Assembly (NCBI RefSeq): GCF_001940225.2
Contig: NZ_CP135164.1
Span: forward strand, 2,604,001-2,668,000
Length of the DNA stretch: 64,000 bases
From: Roseburia sp. 499
GTDB taxonomy: Bacteria > Bacillota > Clostridia > Lachnospirales > Lachnospiraceae
Reading direction: 5' to 3'
In this document: positions 36,305 through 45,421 of the stretch, piece by piece
Numbering within the stretch: the first letter of the stretch is position 1
How the letters are laid out: each line of letters begins with the position of its first letter
Translations under genes and position numbers: made by a program
Notes under the pieces: model-generated
Seen by the model: only the letters and a program-made list of their open reading frames with translations
Database searches by the model: none
What the model was told of the DNA's origin: nothing

Positions 36305-36628
36305 TTACATAACTAATATTGCACCCAATATAATCATGCCTACTCCCATAATCTTCTTCTTCGATATTTTTTCCTTCAATACAAAGTATGCTAACAACAA
36401 TGTCCATATATAGGTGATTGCTGTAAATGGAAGCGCCGCAGAATAATCCAGATATCTTAACACATAAATATCTACTAGCGCAGATGCTAAATATAGAAAA
36501 CCACCAATGTATAATCTCGGGTCAAATAATACCTTTATTATTTCTTCCTTTTCTGATGCCTGTTTAAAAAACATTGAAGCAACAGCGCCAAGTATCGTTC
36601 CACCGATTAAAATTGCATAATAAATCAT
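36305..36628 (-). CDS. small EamA/SMR-type transporter subunit (ArnF-like)
   Basis: This 107-residue protein has four membrane helices. It is paired with the gene at 36625-36966 by a 4 bp ATGA overlap. Paired four-helix EamA/SMR proteins such as ArnE/ArnF flip undecaprenyl-phosphate-linked aminosugars. The presence of GtrB-like and GT2 genes nearby fits such a role, but the substrate is not readable. The conserved GAVASMFFKQASEKE loop in helix 1 is seen in this family. Confidence 0.75.
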   Translation of the reverse strand: MIYYAILIGGTILGAVASMFFKQASEKEEIIKVLFDPRLYIGGFLYLASALVDIYVLRYLDYSAALPFTAITYIWTLLLAYFVLKEKISKKKIMGVGMIILGAILVM

Positions 36629-36966
36629 TCCTCATCCCCTCCCCCTATCAAAATAACTCCTGCCATAATGACTAAAACGCCAATAACTTTCTTTATCGTC
36701 ACTACTTCCTGTAAAACCAATGCTCCTAAAACAATGCTTAAAACATAATTCATACTCAGCATAGGCTGTAAAACGGAAAGGCTACCAAATCGATACGCTA
36801 TCAACATAATCAGTGCTCCCGCACCATAAAAGACAAATCCCGCTAACGCCATAAAGATTCCCTGTTCTGCAGACAGCTTCCAAAACAACTGTCCCAGACA
36901 GGCACAAATCGATGAAAACAACATCAGTAAAATTCCGGTTCTATTTTTCACAAATGACTCTTTCAT
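36625..36966 (-). CDS. small EamA/SMR-type transporter subunit (ArnE-like)
   Basis: This 113-residue protein has four membrane helices, with LFSSICACLGQLFWKLSAEQG in the first and VLSIVLGALVLQEVVTIKKVIGVLVIMAGV at the end, as in EamA-type small transporters. It is translated first of the coupled pair and would form a heterodimer with the product of 36305-36628. It follows the GT2 gene at 36980-38839 by 13 bp, so all three are probably one transcript. Confidence 0.75.
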   Translation of the reverse strand: MKESFVKNRTGILLMLFSSICACLGQLFWKLSAEQGIFMALAGFVFYGAGALIMLIAYRFGSLSVLQPMLSMNYVLSIVLGALVLQEVVTIKKVIGVLVIMAGVILIGGGDEE

Positions 36967-36979
36967 AAAGTCTGACTCC

Positions 36980-38839
36980 TTACTTATATGGTTTCAAAGC
37001 ATAATTACACTTCTTTAAAGAAAAATTAGAATTGTAATAGGGATCGCCTTCTTTTAAGAGTGTAATCCAACGAGTGCGAATAAATTCTATTTCGTCACCA
37101 AATCTCCGTACTTTTTCCTTTGTATCTTCCTTTCCACGACTTTTCGATTCATAGTGATATGCCTCTACCCATGGATTGTAAACGACCAGATAGCCAGCCT
37201 TTCCCACACGCAAACACAAGTCCAAATCGTTAAATGCTACGGTAAGCACCTCATCTAATCCACCTACTTCATCAAAAATACGCTTTTCTATCATCATACA
37301 CGCTGCAGTCACCGCACTATAATTTAACTGTGTTGCTGCCCGATGCATATAACCCTCTCTTTCACGTTTCATTCCCGGAAACATATTTGCAGCAATTCCA
37401 TCTATTCCAACCACAATACCTGCATGTTGAATCGTATTATCCGGATAATAGAGACGCGCTCCCACAATTCCCACTTCCGGACGCTGGCAGTTACCAAGCA
37501 TTTCCTCTATCCAATCCTTTGTAATCAGTTCAATATCATTATTAAGTAAGATGAAATATTCACCAGCCGCAAAAGAAGCCCCAAAGTTATTGATTGCAGA
37601 ATAATTAAATCCTTTTTTCCATGTCACAACTTGGATTTTCTGACCACCTGGCAATTTTCCTTCACAAGACACTCCGTCTGTTTTTTCCTCATACTTCGTA
37701 CCACAAAGGGATTCATAATACCGGAAAGTTTCTTCCTCCACACTATTATTTTCTATAATAATTACTTCATAATTCTGATAACTTGACTTCTCTATGGAAT
37801 CTATGCATCTCTTTAAAGTCTTCGCCTGATCTTTATTGGGAATCAGAATCGATACAAGTGGATTACCTTGAACCTGATACCTTACCTGATAAAATCCGAA
37901 AAACTTTCTCTGAGTTACCGTTCCCTGCTGCCCCATTCGTTTCAAATGTTCCTCAATTGCTCTCTGTCCTGCATCATAAGCATACTTTTTGCTCATCGGA
38001 TTGTCTGAGGTGGAGCTACTGTGCACTCTCCAATGATATAACACCTTGGATACATGTCCCACTTTTTTTGCTACTTCTGTACAGCGCAGAATAAAATCAT
38101 AATCCTGTGCCCCATCGAACTCTCGCCGGAACCCATCTATCTGCTCTAATACATTTCGTTTCACACACAAAAAATGAGTAATATAATTATTAGAACGCAA
38201 CAAATCAATACTAAAATCCGGTTTAAAGTGAGGCTGAGAATGGACCCATTCTCCCTTTTTCTCTTCCGTAATCTTATCTTCATCCGAATAAATCACTTCA
38301 AACTCTGAATCCTGATTCATCTTAGACACCATTTCAAACAGTGCTTCCGGTGCCAACAAATCATCATGGTCTAACAGTCCAATCCATTCTCCGGTTGCCA
38401 TTTCAAGACCCGCATTCGTATTCTCTGCAATACCAAGATTTTCTTCCAGATGCTTATAGATAATTCGTGACTCCTGTTTTTCCTGAATAAACTTTTCTAC
38501 AAAACTCTTTACTTCCTCTGAAAGACTAGCATCTGCAATACATAATTGCCAGTTTGAATATGACTGATGATATACTGATTCTAACATTTCCGTCAGGTAT
38601 TGTTCCGGTGTCTGAAAGGTCGGCACGACAATACTAATAAGGGGTCTGTAGGAAAATTTCTTTTCTTGCTTTTTTTGCTTTTGTAATTCTTCTTCACTTG
38701 CTTTAAAATGTTCAAACCATGGGTCATAAGGTACTTCCTCCGGTTCCATGCGGTCAAGCAGACGTGCCCAAAAAGCCTTCGGTCCATAATGCTTTAAATA
38801 TTTGAATCCCTTTTTAATTCGATATGGTGTAATCTTCAT
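36980..38839 (-). CDS. tandem GT2 glycosyltransferase
   Basis: This 619-residue protein has a short N-terminal region, then two GT-A domains. The first is about residues 65-290 (LISIVVPTFQTPEQYL, LLDHDDLLAPEALFEM, YSDEDKI). The second is about 325-590 (LVSILIPNKDQAKTLKRCIDSIE, LLNNDIELITKDW, AFNDLDLCLRVGKAGY). Two-domain GT2 enzymes like this build or extend rhamnose-rich and O-antigen-type chains. Its C-terminal half is closely similar to that of the 815-residue enzyme at 42751-45198. No membrane segment is evident. Confidence 0.9.
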   Translation of the reverse strand: MKITPYRIKKGFKYLKHYGPKAFWARLLDRMEPEEVPYDPWFEHFKASEEELQKQKKQEKKFSYRPLISIVVPTFQTPEQYLTEMLESVYHQSYSNWQLCIADASLSEEVKSFVEKFIQEKQESRIIYKHLEENLGIAENTNAGLEMATGEWIGLLDHDDLLAPEALFEMVSKMNQDSEFEVIYSDEDKITEEKKGEWVHSQPHFKPDFSIDLLRSNNYITHFLCVKRNVLEQIDGFRREFDGAQDYDFILRCTEVAKKVGHVSKVLYHWRVHSSSTSDNPMSKKYAYDAGQRAIEEHLKRMGQQGTVTQRKFFGFYQVRYQVQGNPLVSILIPNKDQAKTLKRCIDSIEKSSYQNYEVIIIENNSVEEETFRYYESLCGTKYEEKTDGVSCEGKLPGGQKIQVVTWKKGFNYSAINNFGASFAAGEYFILLNNDIELITKDWIEEMLGNCQRPEVGIVGARLYYPDNTIQHAGIVVGIDGIAANMFPGMKREREGYMHRAATQLNYSAVTAACMMIEKRIFDEVGGLDEVLTVAFNDLDLCLRVGKAGYLVVYNPWVEAYHYESKSRGKEDTKEKVRRFGDEIEFIRTRWITLLKEGDPYYNSNFSLKKCNYALKPYK

Positions 38840-38943
38840 ATATCTTCCTTCTTACTACTAAATTTTGTAATTCTTACCTATTCTAGCACACCTAAGTATG
38901 CACAGCAATAACCTTTTTATTATGACAAAAAATCGAAAAAAGT

Positions 38944-38996
38944 CCAGAGGTTTAACAGAAAAATTTTTGATAAAAGTTTTTCTGTTAATGCTCTGG
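38944..38996 (+). promoter_or_regulatory. 53 bp dyad upstream of peptide gene B (probable regulator operator)
   Basis: CCAGAG (38944-38949) pairs with CTCTGG (38991-38996), and TTAACAGAAAAA (38952-38963) with TTTTTCTGTTAA (38977-38988), with a symmetrical 2 x 2 mismatch between them. Its span is the same as that of dyad A, and its end lies 20 bp from the -10 as in A. Confidence 0.7.
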
Positions 38997-39022
38997 GCTT
39001 TTCTGTTCCTCTTTTTCATAAT
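38994..39022 (+). promoter_or_regulatory. activator-type promoter of peptide gene B
   Basis: The -10 CATAAT (39017-39022) has TGGGCT at the -35 position (38994-38999), 17 bp upstream. This is the same plan as promoter A. Confidence 0.55.
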
Positions 39023-39056
39023 GGATACATTCATTTTACAAAGGAGGAAAATTTTT

Positions 39057-39107
39057 ATGTGCGTTTTTAACTTTACGGACCCGGAATGGGATTTGGATAA
39101 TTTTTAG
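39057..39107 (+). CDS. 16-residue peptide B, putative leaderless signalling peptide
   Basis: The ATG at 39057 follows a perfect AAGGAGG with 9 nt spacing and encodes MCVFNFTDPEWDLDNF. The predicted transcript start (about 39029) excludes the longer in-frame 69-residue reading from 38898, which also lacks a ribosome site. The stop overlaps the last codons of the convergent regulator. The ending TDPEWDLDNF fits the same pattern as peptide A's THPDFIGGTY. Known leaderless pheromones that act on TPR regulators are of similar or smaller size. The signalling role is inference. Confidence 0.65.
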   Translation: MCVFNFTDPEWDLDNF

Positions 39108-40939
39108 TTGAGGATGCTATCCTTCCAATTTTTCTGCCAATAGTTATATATATCGTTATTCATATTTGGCAGATTTGTAATATCACTCAGATGAAAAGCC
39201 TGCTTTATTCGTTTACGGGCTTTTTCATCCTCTCTCTTTTCTTGCATCACCCAACCAAGACTATACAAGAGTTTTGCCACCTTGGTAAGCCTTCCTGCCT
39301 GAAGTTGCAGGCGCACCCCTTCTTCAAATAATTCTTTCGCCTTTTGCATATTTCCTTCCATTTTTTCTACCATTGCCAGGTTATATAGCAACACCACATA
39401 CTCTGTTATCCGACATGAAACAGATACCGCACTGCTGTCAAAGGCTTGCTTAAGGCTATCCAAAATTTGCTTTGCTTCCTGCCTTTTTCCCATGCTATAG
39501 TAGCCACTTGCAATATTGTTCAAAAGAAATATCTCTGTCCTCGTTAATGGCCACTCCGCAATATCTATCTGTTTAAATCTTGGCATAGTTTCTCTTAGGG
39601 CTGACTCATATCGTCTTGTTGCTTCCTTCCAGCCAATTTCCTTTTTTCCATAACTTATCAGCGTATCGTATCTTAAAATGCACTGACGGTTTTCCTTAGA
39701 ATTTCTGGGAATTTTTCCGCTTAATTTTCTCCATATCTTCTGTGCCTTATCATATTCCATTTGACTGGCATATTTGGAAACCATTCTTAATTCTTCACGC
39801 AATCTATAGTCAGGTACATTGATGATTCCACGATTACGTTCTACTGCTTGATGCATTTTTTCCATAAGACTACGATAATTCTTTTCCTCCGGAGATATCC
39901 CCCCATTTTCGATTCGAGATAAATTTTCCGTGGTACAAATGGCATCACTCAATGCCTCCTGGGAAAATCCACAGTTCTTTCTAGCCTTTCGAATCAACTC
40001 ATTACTAGCACTGATATCTTTCTGGATATTTGTACAATAAATCACATTTTCTCTAGGAATTGTACCATATTCTTCCCATACTTCTTCTAAGACCTCTACC
40101 TGCCTCTTTAGCCTTTCATATTCATACCTTTCCTTTCGAGTAAGCTCTCGCTCCTCTTTCTCTCCTCTTCGCTTAATCCCCCACATGATACTGGACATCA
40201 AATCTGACATCAAAAAAACAACTTCATTTTCCTTCAACAATTCTACAGCTCTTCCAGCTACGAAAATGACCATCTCATGTTTGTCTTCTTCCTTTAGAAA
40301 TCTCACCCAATACCATACTACTTTTGGATAAATTTTAACTAGTTCTTCGCTATCCCAGTTCTTGTTCTCAATATTCTTAAGTAACCCATATACCAGTTGC
40401 CTTGCTTCCCTTTTCTTCCCCACTTGCTCATAGCCTTCTACCAATAATAAAATTAGCAACATCTCATCTCTTCCAAGGAAAAGATGTTCCACATTTCCAA
40501 CTTCAAATTCACAGACTGTTGTCTGTATCGCCTGCGTTATTACTGCTATACTTCGCCTCCAGTTTCCTGCCTTTCCAAGCAGTATTCCCTGACACTTTAA
40601 AACAAACTGATGCTGTAACGGTTCCTGCATATTTACACGTTTGCGGTAACTCTCAAGTCCACGTTCAGCTTCTGCATACTTTTTGTTTAAAATATCTTCC
40701 CAGATTCTATTACGTTCTTCCAACATGTAATAATCTTTTACATTTATAATGGTCCAGAACTTATCTGATGATTTTCCCAGACGCTGTAAAATTGCTTCTA
40801 TTATCCACTGCTCTACATATCGTTCCTCCCATTCTAACTTAGATAACGTGGAACGAGAGCATAATCCTCTTGTCAGTTTTTCCTGTGATACTCCCTCCTC
40901 CTCGCGTATACGCTTGATTTCTTTTCCTATTCCGCTCAT
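39104..40939 (-). CDS. tandem XRE-HTH/TPR regulator B (RRNPP-like)
   Basis: This 611-residue protein is a paralogue of regulator A along its whole length. The first HTH covers about residues 3-55 (REEEGVSQEKLTRGLCSRSTLSKLE) and the second about 310-360 (CGFSQEALSDAICTTENLSRIENGG). Each is followed by TPR-like helices, with parallel blocks TVCEFEVGNVEHLFLGRDEM and TMPRFKQIDIAEWPLTRTEI. So the protein is two HTH-TPR units fused. GAGGA precedes the ATG. It starts 38 bp after the AAA/PD-(D/E)XK gene and converges with peptide gene B. Confidence 0.85.
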   Translation of the reverse strand: MSGIGKEIKRIREEEGVSQEKLTRGLCSRSTLSKLEWEERYVEQWIIEAILQRLGKSSDKFWTIINVKDYYMLEERNRIWEDILNKKYAEAERGLESYRKRVNMQEPLQHQFVLKCQGILLGKAGNWRRSIAVITQAIQTTVCEFEVGNVEHLFLGRDEMLLILLLVEGYEQVGKKREARQLVYGLLKNIENKNWDSEELVKIYPKVVWYWVRFLKEEDKHEMVIFVAGRAVELLKENEVVFLMSDLMSSIMWGIKRRGEKEERELTRKERYEYERLKRQVEVLEEVWEEYGTIPRENVIYCTNIQKDISASNELIRKARKNCGFSQEALSDAICTTENLSRIENGGISPEEKNYRSLMEKMHQAVERNRGIINVPDYRLREELRMVSKYASQMEYDKAQKIWRKLSGKIPRNSKENRQCILRYDTLISYGKKEIGWKEATRRYESALRETMPRFKQIDIAEWPLTRTEIFLLNNIASGYYSMGKRQEAKQILDSLKQAFDSSAVSVSCRITEYVVLLYNLAMVEKMEGNMQKAKELFEEGVRLQLQAGRLTKVAKLLYSLGWVMQEKREDEKARKRIKQAFHLSDITNLPNMNNDIYNYWQKNWKDSILN

Positions 40940-40977
40940 AAAATCTATTCCTCTGTTAAAAATCTGGAAATTTTTTC

Positions 40978-42678
40978 CTATTGCCCCCCAATCAGCACTT
41001 TCTTTCCCTGAAAAGCAAATCCATACGCACGAATGTGTTCCTCCTCAACTCCTTTTTCAATCAAAGAGGACGCATATTTCTTTTCCTCAATCTGCCGCAA
41101 CGCTTTTTGTACAGTATCTTTAAGAGAACTTTCTTCCTCTGGATCCTGTACCTTAAATTCTAATATGATAGCATCATCTTCCTTAGGATTCTTAGGTTCT
41201 AACATTACATCATATCTTCCAAAACCGCTTTCCCGGTTGGAGGATATAACATATCTAGGTTGAAGTTCCACCATAAGTCCCAATACAAATCCATGATAAA
41301 ACCGTTCCGGCTCTTGCCCAAATGGTCTCTTTCCAGTATCAAAGTAACTAAAGGTACTCAGCGCAACACGGTTCATATAGACATTCATTGCCTTTGTATC
41401 TCCCAATAACAATGCCTTTACAAAATCATTATAATCTGTTTCAGCATCTGCAAACCAGGTTCTTATCATATTCTGAAACATCAGTTTCACTTCCAGATTG
41501 GTAAGTGCAAGTTCATATTTCGGCTGCATTCCTTCTGGAATCTTATCATATTCTTCATAAGAAAGTACCTTAAGATAGCCGCTAGCAAGAAGCAAGCTCC
41601 AAACTGCCTGCTCGTTACCGTTCAACTGATTATACACAATTTGCTCATCAATAGGAGTCCTTATAACCTCATCCCGTAGTAGTCCCTCAAATTTTTCTTT
41701 TATGTTGCGATTTCCTTCCCGAATTAATTTGCCTATCAAGCTGTTAGAGCTTGTATTCGCCCAATAAGTGGTGTATTTTCCTTTGTCTATAAAATTCAAA
41801 ATAGACCATGGATTATAAATATCCTTATTGCTTCCAAAAATAAAACCATCATACCATCTCTTGACCTTTTCCTTTTCTCCACCGAGTCCCCTTTCCTCCA
41901 TGGCAGAAAATACTTCTTCCTCTGTAAATCCGAAAGAAACGGCATATTTATCAGATGTCGTTGTTACCACTTCCAGATTATTCAGGTCTGAAAATATGGA
42001 TTCCTTACTGACACGTGTGATACCGGTCATAATGGCGCGTTCCAGCCATGGATTCGTCTTAAATGCAGCATTGAATATACTCCTAGTAAAAACTACCAAT
42101 TCATTCCAATATCCATCCAAATAGGCTTCTTGCATAGGAGTATCGTACTCATCTAGGAGGATGATGACCTTTTTCCCATAATAACGATATAAGAAATCCG
42201 AAAGTTGATAAAGCGCAAGAGTTGCATCACTGTCACGCATATCTACAGATATACGGTCAAAATATTCTTTGTCCTTATCTGTCAAAACATCACTATCTCT
42301 TAAAAAAGAAAACTTTACATACAAATTTGTGATAAGCTGGCAGATTTTTTCTCTGGTAGAAATGTAGCTATCCTCCTTGATATTCGCAAAAGAAAGATTT
42401 ATAACCGGATAGGTTCCCTGAATACTCCGGTATTCTTCTTCCTGCCAGATGGACAGTCCTTCAAATAAATCGCTTCTTCCTGCATAATCTACAGAGAAGA
42501 ACTGTTCCACCATACTCATGGTAAGCGTTTTCCCAAAACGACGTGGGCGGGTAATCAGTGTCACACTGTCCCCGCCTTCCCACCATTCCTTAATGAAGTT
42601 TGTTTTATCCACATAAAAGTAATTTTTTTCTCTTATTTCGTTAAACTGTTGTATTCCAATTGCTACTGTTCTTGCCAT
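40978..42678 (-). CDS. AAA-ATPase-like/PD-(D/E)XK nuclease family protein (DUF1703 type)
   Basis: This 566-residue protein starts MARTVAIGIQQFNEIREKN. An earlier in-frame ATG is part of the GGAGG ribosome site and is rejected. It has an N-terminal ATPase-like domain (RPRRFGKTLTMSMVEQFF as Walker A, IILLDEYDTPM as Walker B) and a C-terminal PD-(D/E)XK fold (GRYDVMLEP then AIILEFKVQ). The family is abundant in gut Firmicutes and Bacteroidetes. Its role is unknown; mobile-element or defence functions have been suggested. Confidence 0.9.
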   Translation of the reverse strand: MARTVAIGIQQFNEIREKNYFYVDKTNFIKEWWEGGDSVTLITRPRRFGKTLTMSMVEQFFSVDYAGRSDLFEGLSIWQEEEYRSIQGTYPVINLSFANIKEDSYISTREKICQLITNLYVKFSFLRDSDVLTDKDKEYFDRISVDMRDSDATLALYQLSDFLYRYYGKKVIILLDEYDTPMQEAYLDGYWNELVVFTRSIFNAAFKTNPWLERAIMTGITRVSKESIFSDLNNLEVVTTTSDKYAVSFGFTEEEVFSAMEERGLGGEKEKVKRWYDGFIFGSNKDIYNPWSILNFIDKGKYTTYWANTSSNSLIGKLIREGNRNIKEKFEGLLRDEVIRTPIDEQIVYNQLNGNEQAVWSLLLASGYLKVLSYEEYDKIPEGMQPKYELALTNLEVKLMFQNMIRTWFADAETDYNDFVKALLLGDTKAMNVYMNRVALSTFSYFDTGKRPFGQEPERFYHGFVLGLMVELQPRYVISSNRESGFGRYDVMLEPKNPKEDDAIILEFKVQDPEEESSLKDTVQKALRQIEEKKYASSLIEKGVEEEHIRAYGFAFQGKKVLIGGQ

Positions 42679-42750
42679 GACAACCTCCATACAGTTACGT
42701 TGTTTCCTTTACTATAGCAAACTTATATTTGAAATGCAATTATTGGCTTT

Positions 42751-45198
42751 CTATACTCTCAATGAAAAATCTGCTTTATCCAAAGTAAGATTTGGATTAT
42801 AGTAAGGATCCCCTTCCCTCAGTATATCCTCCCAACGTTCACAAAACTTTGCAACTTCACTATTAAACCGTTCTACCTTTTCCGGGGTATCTTCCATTCC
42901 TCTGGACTTTGACTCATAATGATATAACTCAGCATACGGATTGTATACTACGAGTTTTCCAAGTTCACGCACTTTCAGACAGTAATCAATATCATTAAAT
43001 GCCACTTCTAATTCCTCTGTCAATCCGCCTACTGCCTCAAATACACTCTTTTTCGTCATCATACATGCTGCCGTTACTGCGGAATAATCTTGAGCACACA
43101 TGATACGTCCCATATATCCTGTATCAAATCTTGAGGATTCAATAAAGGCATGTCCTGCCATTCCGCCAAATCCAATGACTACTCCTGCATGTTGGATGGT
43201 ATCATCTTCATAACAAAGCTTTGCTCCCACAATTCCAACATCCTCACGCATACAATAACCTAACAATTCTTCCAGACATTCCGGATTGATAATCTCCGTA
43301 TCATTATTTAACAATAACAGATACTCACCCTTTGCATATGTCGCACCGAAGTTATTGATTTTAGAAAAATTGAAACCGCCCTTATAATATACGACTTGGA
43401 CATTGTTCCGCTGTTCCAATTCTTTGTAATATTGAAAAGTCTCTTCTTCTGTACTATTATTCTCCACAACAATAAACTCAAAATTCCGGTAGTTAGATTT
43501 CTGTTCAATGGAATCCATGCATTTTTTCAAATCTTCTATGTGGTCTTTATTCGGAATAATAATGGAAATCAATGGTTGCTCTTTCCAACAATACTTTGTA
43601 CGAAACATCCCATAGAAGCTGCTATGCTCTACTTTTGCAGGAATGCCTATTCTCTTATAATGCTCTTCTACAGACTTTCTTCCTGCTTCAAAAGCATAAA
43701 GCTTACTTTCCGGATTGGCTGCCGTAGAATCAATATGACATCTCCAGTGATATAATACCTTTGGAATATGATACACCTTCCAGGCAGCCTCTACACAACG
43801 CAAAATAAAGTCATGGTCCTGTGCACCGTCAAACTCGCTGCGCAGCATCCCAACTTTATCAATTACCGTCTTCTTCACTACAAACAAATGACAAATATAA
43901 TTCATACTACAAAGCAAGTCTATATTCAAATCAGGTTTAAAATTAGGATCAAAATATTTCTTGCCCGCCATATCAATCTTATCTTCGTCGGAATACAATA
44001 CATCAATATCCTTATCTGAATTCACTGCCTTTACACATTCATACAATGCATTTTCCGTCAGAATATCATCATGGTCTGCTAATACGATATACTCTCCTGT
44101 TGCCATCTGAATCGCTGCATTGGTATTCTCAGAAATCCCTTTATTCTCTTGCAATATCTCATACCGGATATTACATCCCTTTTTCTGATACTCTGCCACT
44201 ATTTTCTCCAACGGGCTGTTTGCTCCGGTTCCATCTGCCAAACATAATTCCCAATTTCCATATGTCTGATTCTCGATAGACTCAATTAAGGCCCTCAAAT
44301 ATATCTCTTTCGTATTAAATAATGGAACTACAATGCTAAACATCGGCGTATAAGAAAACGCTTCTTTTCTCTGTTCTTCCAATTCTTCTCTGGTAATCTG
44401 ATTATCCTTCAACCATCGTTCATAAGTAAACGTATCTTTCTTGTGAAATAACTTTACCCGAATTCTATTGATTGTTGCTGAAAAACCTTCTTTCTTCAAA
44501 TAAATAAAAAACTTTTGAAACGCATTTATTGCAGTAGCACTTCCCTTTCCTCTTGCAGCAGCTGCTACTGATGTTTTATAAACACTCTTTTTATCATCTG
44601 ATTCTAATACAACCTCTATTTTTTTTGCCTTTTTTACCGGAACGGATATTTGAAATCCAGCTTCAAACTTATCCGGAGCTTCTTCAAATACCTCCATTAC
44701 ATCTCGGCGATAGTTCTTCTTTAACATCGCATCTTTCACCGGTTTTCCATCTATTTGCATACTAATTGACACTTCTTTTGCTCCAATTGCCCAACCACTA
44801 AGGGTAAGAACACCTTCAGAGACACTTGCTGTTTCAATAAAGTATTCCAGACCTAAATGTTTCTTTTTTAACTGTCGAACACTTACTTTCTCAATTAGCC
44901 ATTTTGCTGCCTTTCTGGTATCCAAAATAGACAACTGTTTCTTCGTCTGCCAATTTTCCGGTAATATAACCTCTATCGTCAACTCTTCGCTGATATTTTC
45001 CTGATAACGCAAATAACGCTGGCGCACTTTGACACCGGAATTTATTTTTACATCACAAGGCAATTCCTGTTCATCCAGATATACTTTTACCTCGCGTTCC
45101 TGTGGATTGTTCTGAGGATACCAGCCTCTTATTACTAATGTGTTTTCTTTTGTAAGATGAAATCTTATTTTCTCTATATAAAATCTATTTCTATCCAT
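42751..45198 (-). CDS. large tandem GT2 glycosyltransferase with N-terminal beta domains
   Basis: This 815-residue protein starts MDRNRFYIEKIRFHL after a GGAG site (the frame from 45234 lacks one). The N-terminal 210 residues look like two beta-sandwich modules (LVIRGWYPQNN and LTLSGWAIGAKEVS). Then two GT-A domains follow (about 280-510 with LADHDDILTENALYECV, and 540-800 with ISIIIPNKDHIEDLKKCMDSIE and LLNNDTEIINPE). The end DPYYNPNLTLDKADFSLRV matches that of the enzyme at 36980-38839. It probably extends the same or a related surface polysaccharide. Confidence 0.9.
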   Translation of the reverse strand: MDRNRFYIEKIRFHLTKENTLVIRGWYPQNNPQEREVKVYLDEQELPCDVKINSGVKVRQRYLRYQENISEELTIEVILPENWQTKKQLSILDTRKAAKWLIEKVSVRQLKKKHLGLEYFIETASVSEGVLTLSGWAIGAKEVSISMQIDGKPVKDAMLKKNYRRDVMEVFEEAPDKFEAGFQISVPVKKAKKIEVVLESDDKKSVYKTSVAAAARGKGSATAINAFQKFFIYLKKEGFSATINRIRVKLFHKKDTFTYERWLKDNQITREELEEQRKEAFSYTPMFSIVVPLFNTKEIYLRALIESIENQTYGNWELCLADGTGANSPLEKIVAEYQKKGCNIRYEILQENKGISENTNAAIQMATGEYIVLADHDDILTENALYECVKAVNSDKDIDVLYSDEDKIDMAGKKYFDPNFKPDLNIDLLCSMNYICHLFVVKKTVIDKVGMLRSEFDGAQDHDFILRCVEAAWKVYHIPKVLYHWRCHIDSTAANPESKLYAFEAGRKSVEEHYKRIGIPAKVEHSSFYGMFRTKYCWKEQPLISIIIPNKDHIEDLKKCMDSIEQKSNYRNFEFIVVENNSTEEETFQYYKELEQRNNVQVVYYKGGFNFSKINNFGATYAKGEYLLLLNNDTEIINPECLEELLGYCMREDVGIVGAKLCYEDDTIQHAGVVIGFGGMAGHAFIESSRFDTGYMGRIMCAQDYSAVTAACMMTKKSVFEAVGGLTEELEVAFNDIDYCLKVRELGKLVVYNPYAELYHYESKSRGMEDTPEKVERFNSEVAKFCERWEDILREGDPYYNPNLTLDKADFSLRV

Positions 45199-45421
45199 TT
45201 TGGTTCTCCATTTCAGCCTATAAGTCATTGCCATTTTAGCATAAAATCATATTATTATCTACCCAAAATATTTAATAAAATGAGCGGAGTCCACCATATA
45301 TCATTGTTTTGGTAAATAAATGGATTTGCAACATCACAATATTTTCTCCCTAATCATAAACATCAATGTATCATATGTGCGATAATACCTTTAACAATCA
45401 TAAGACAAAGGAGATTTCATC

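Noticed and set aside
38898..39107. 69-residue reading that ends in peptide B and has a hydrophobic middle
   Set aside because: It lacks a ribosome site at 38898, and the likely promoter lies inside it. Its hydrophobic part is the translated dyad region. The 16-residue reading has the perfect AAGGAGG site.
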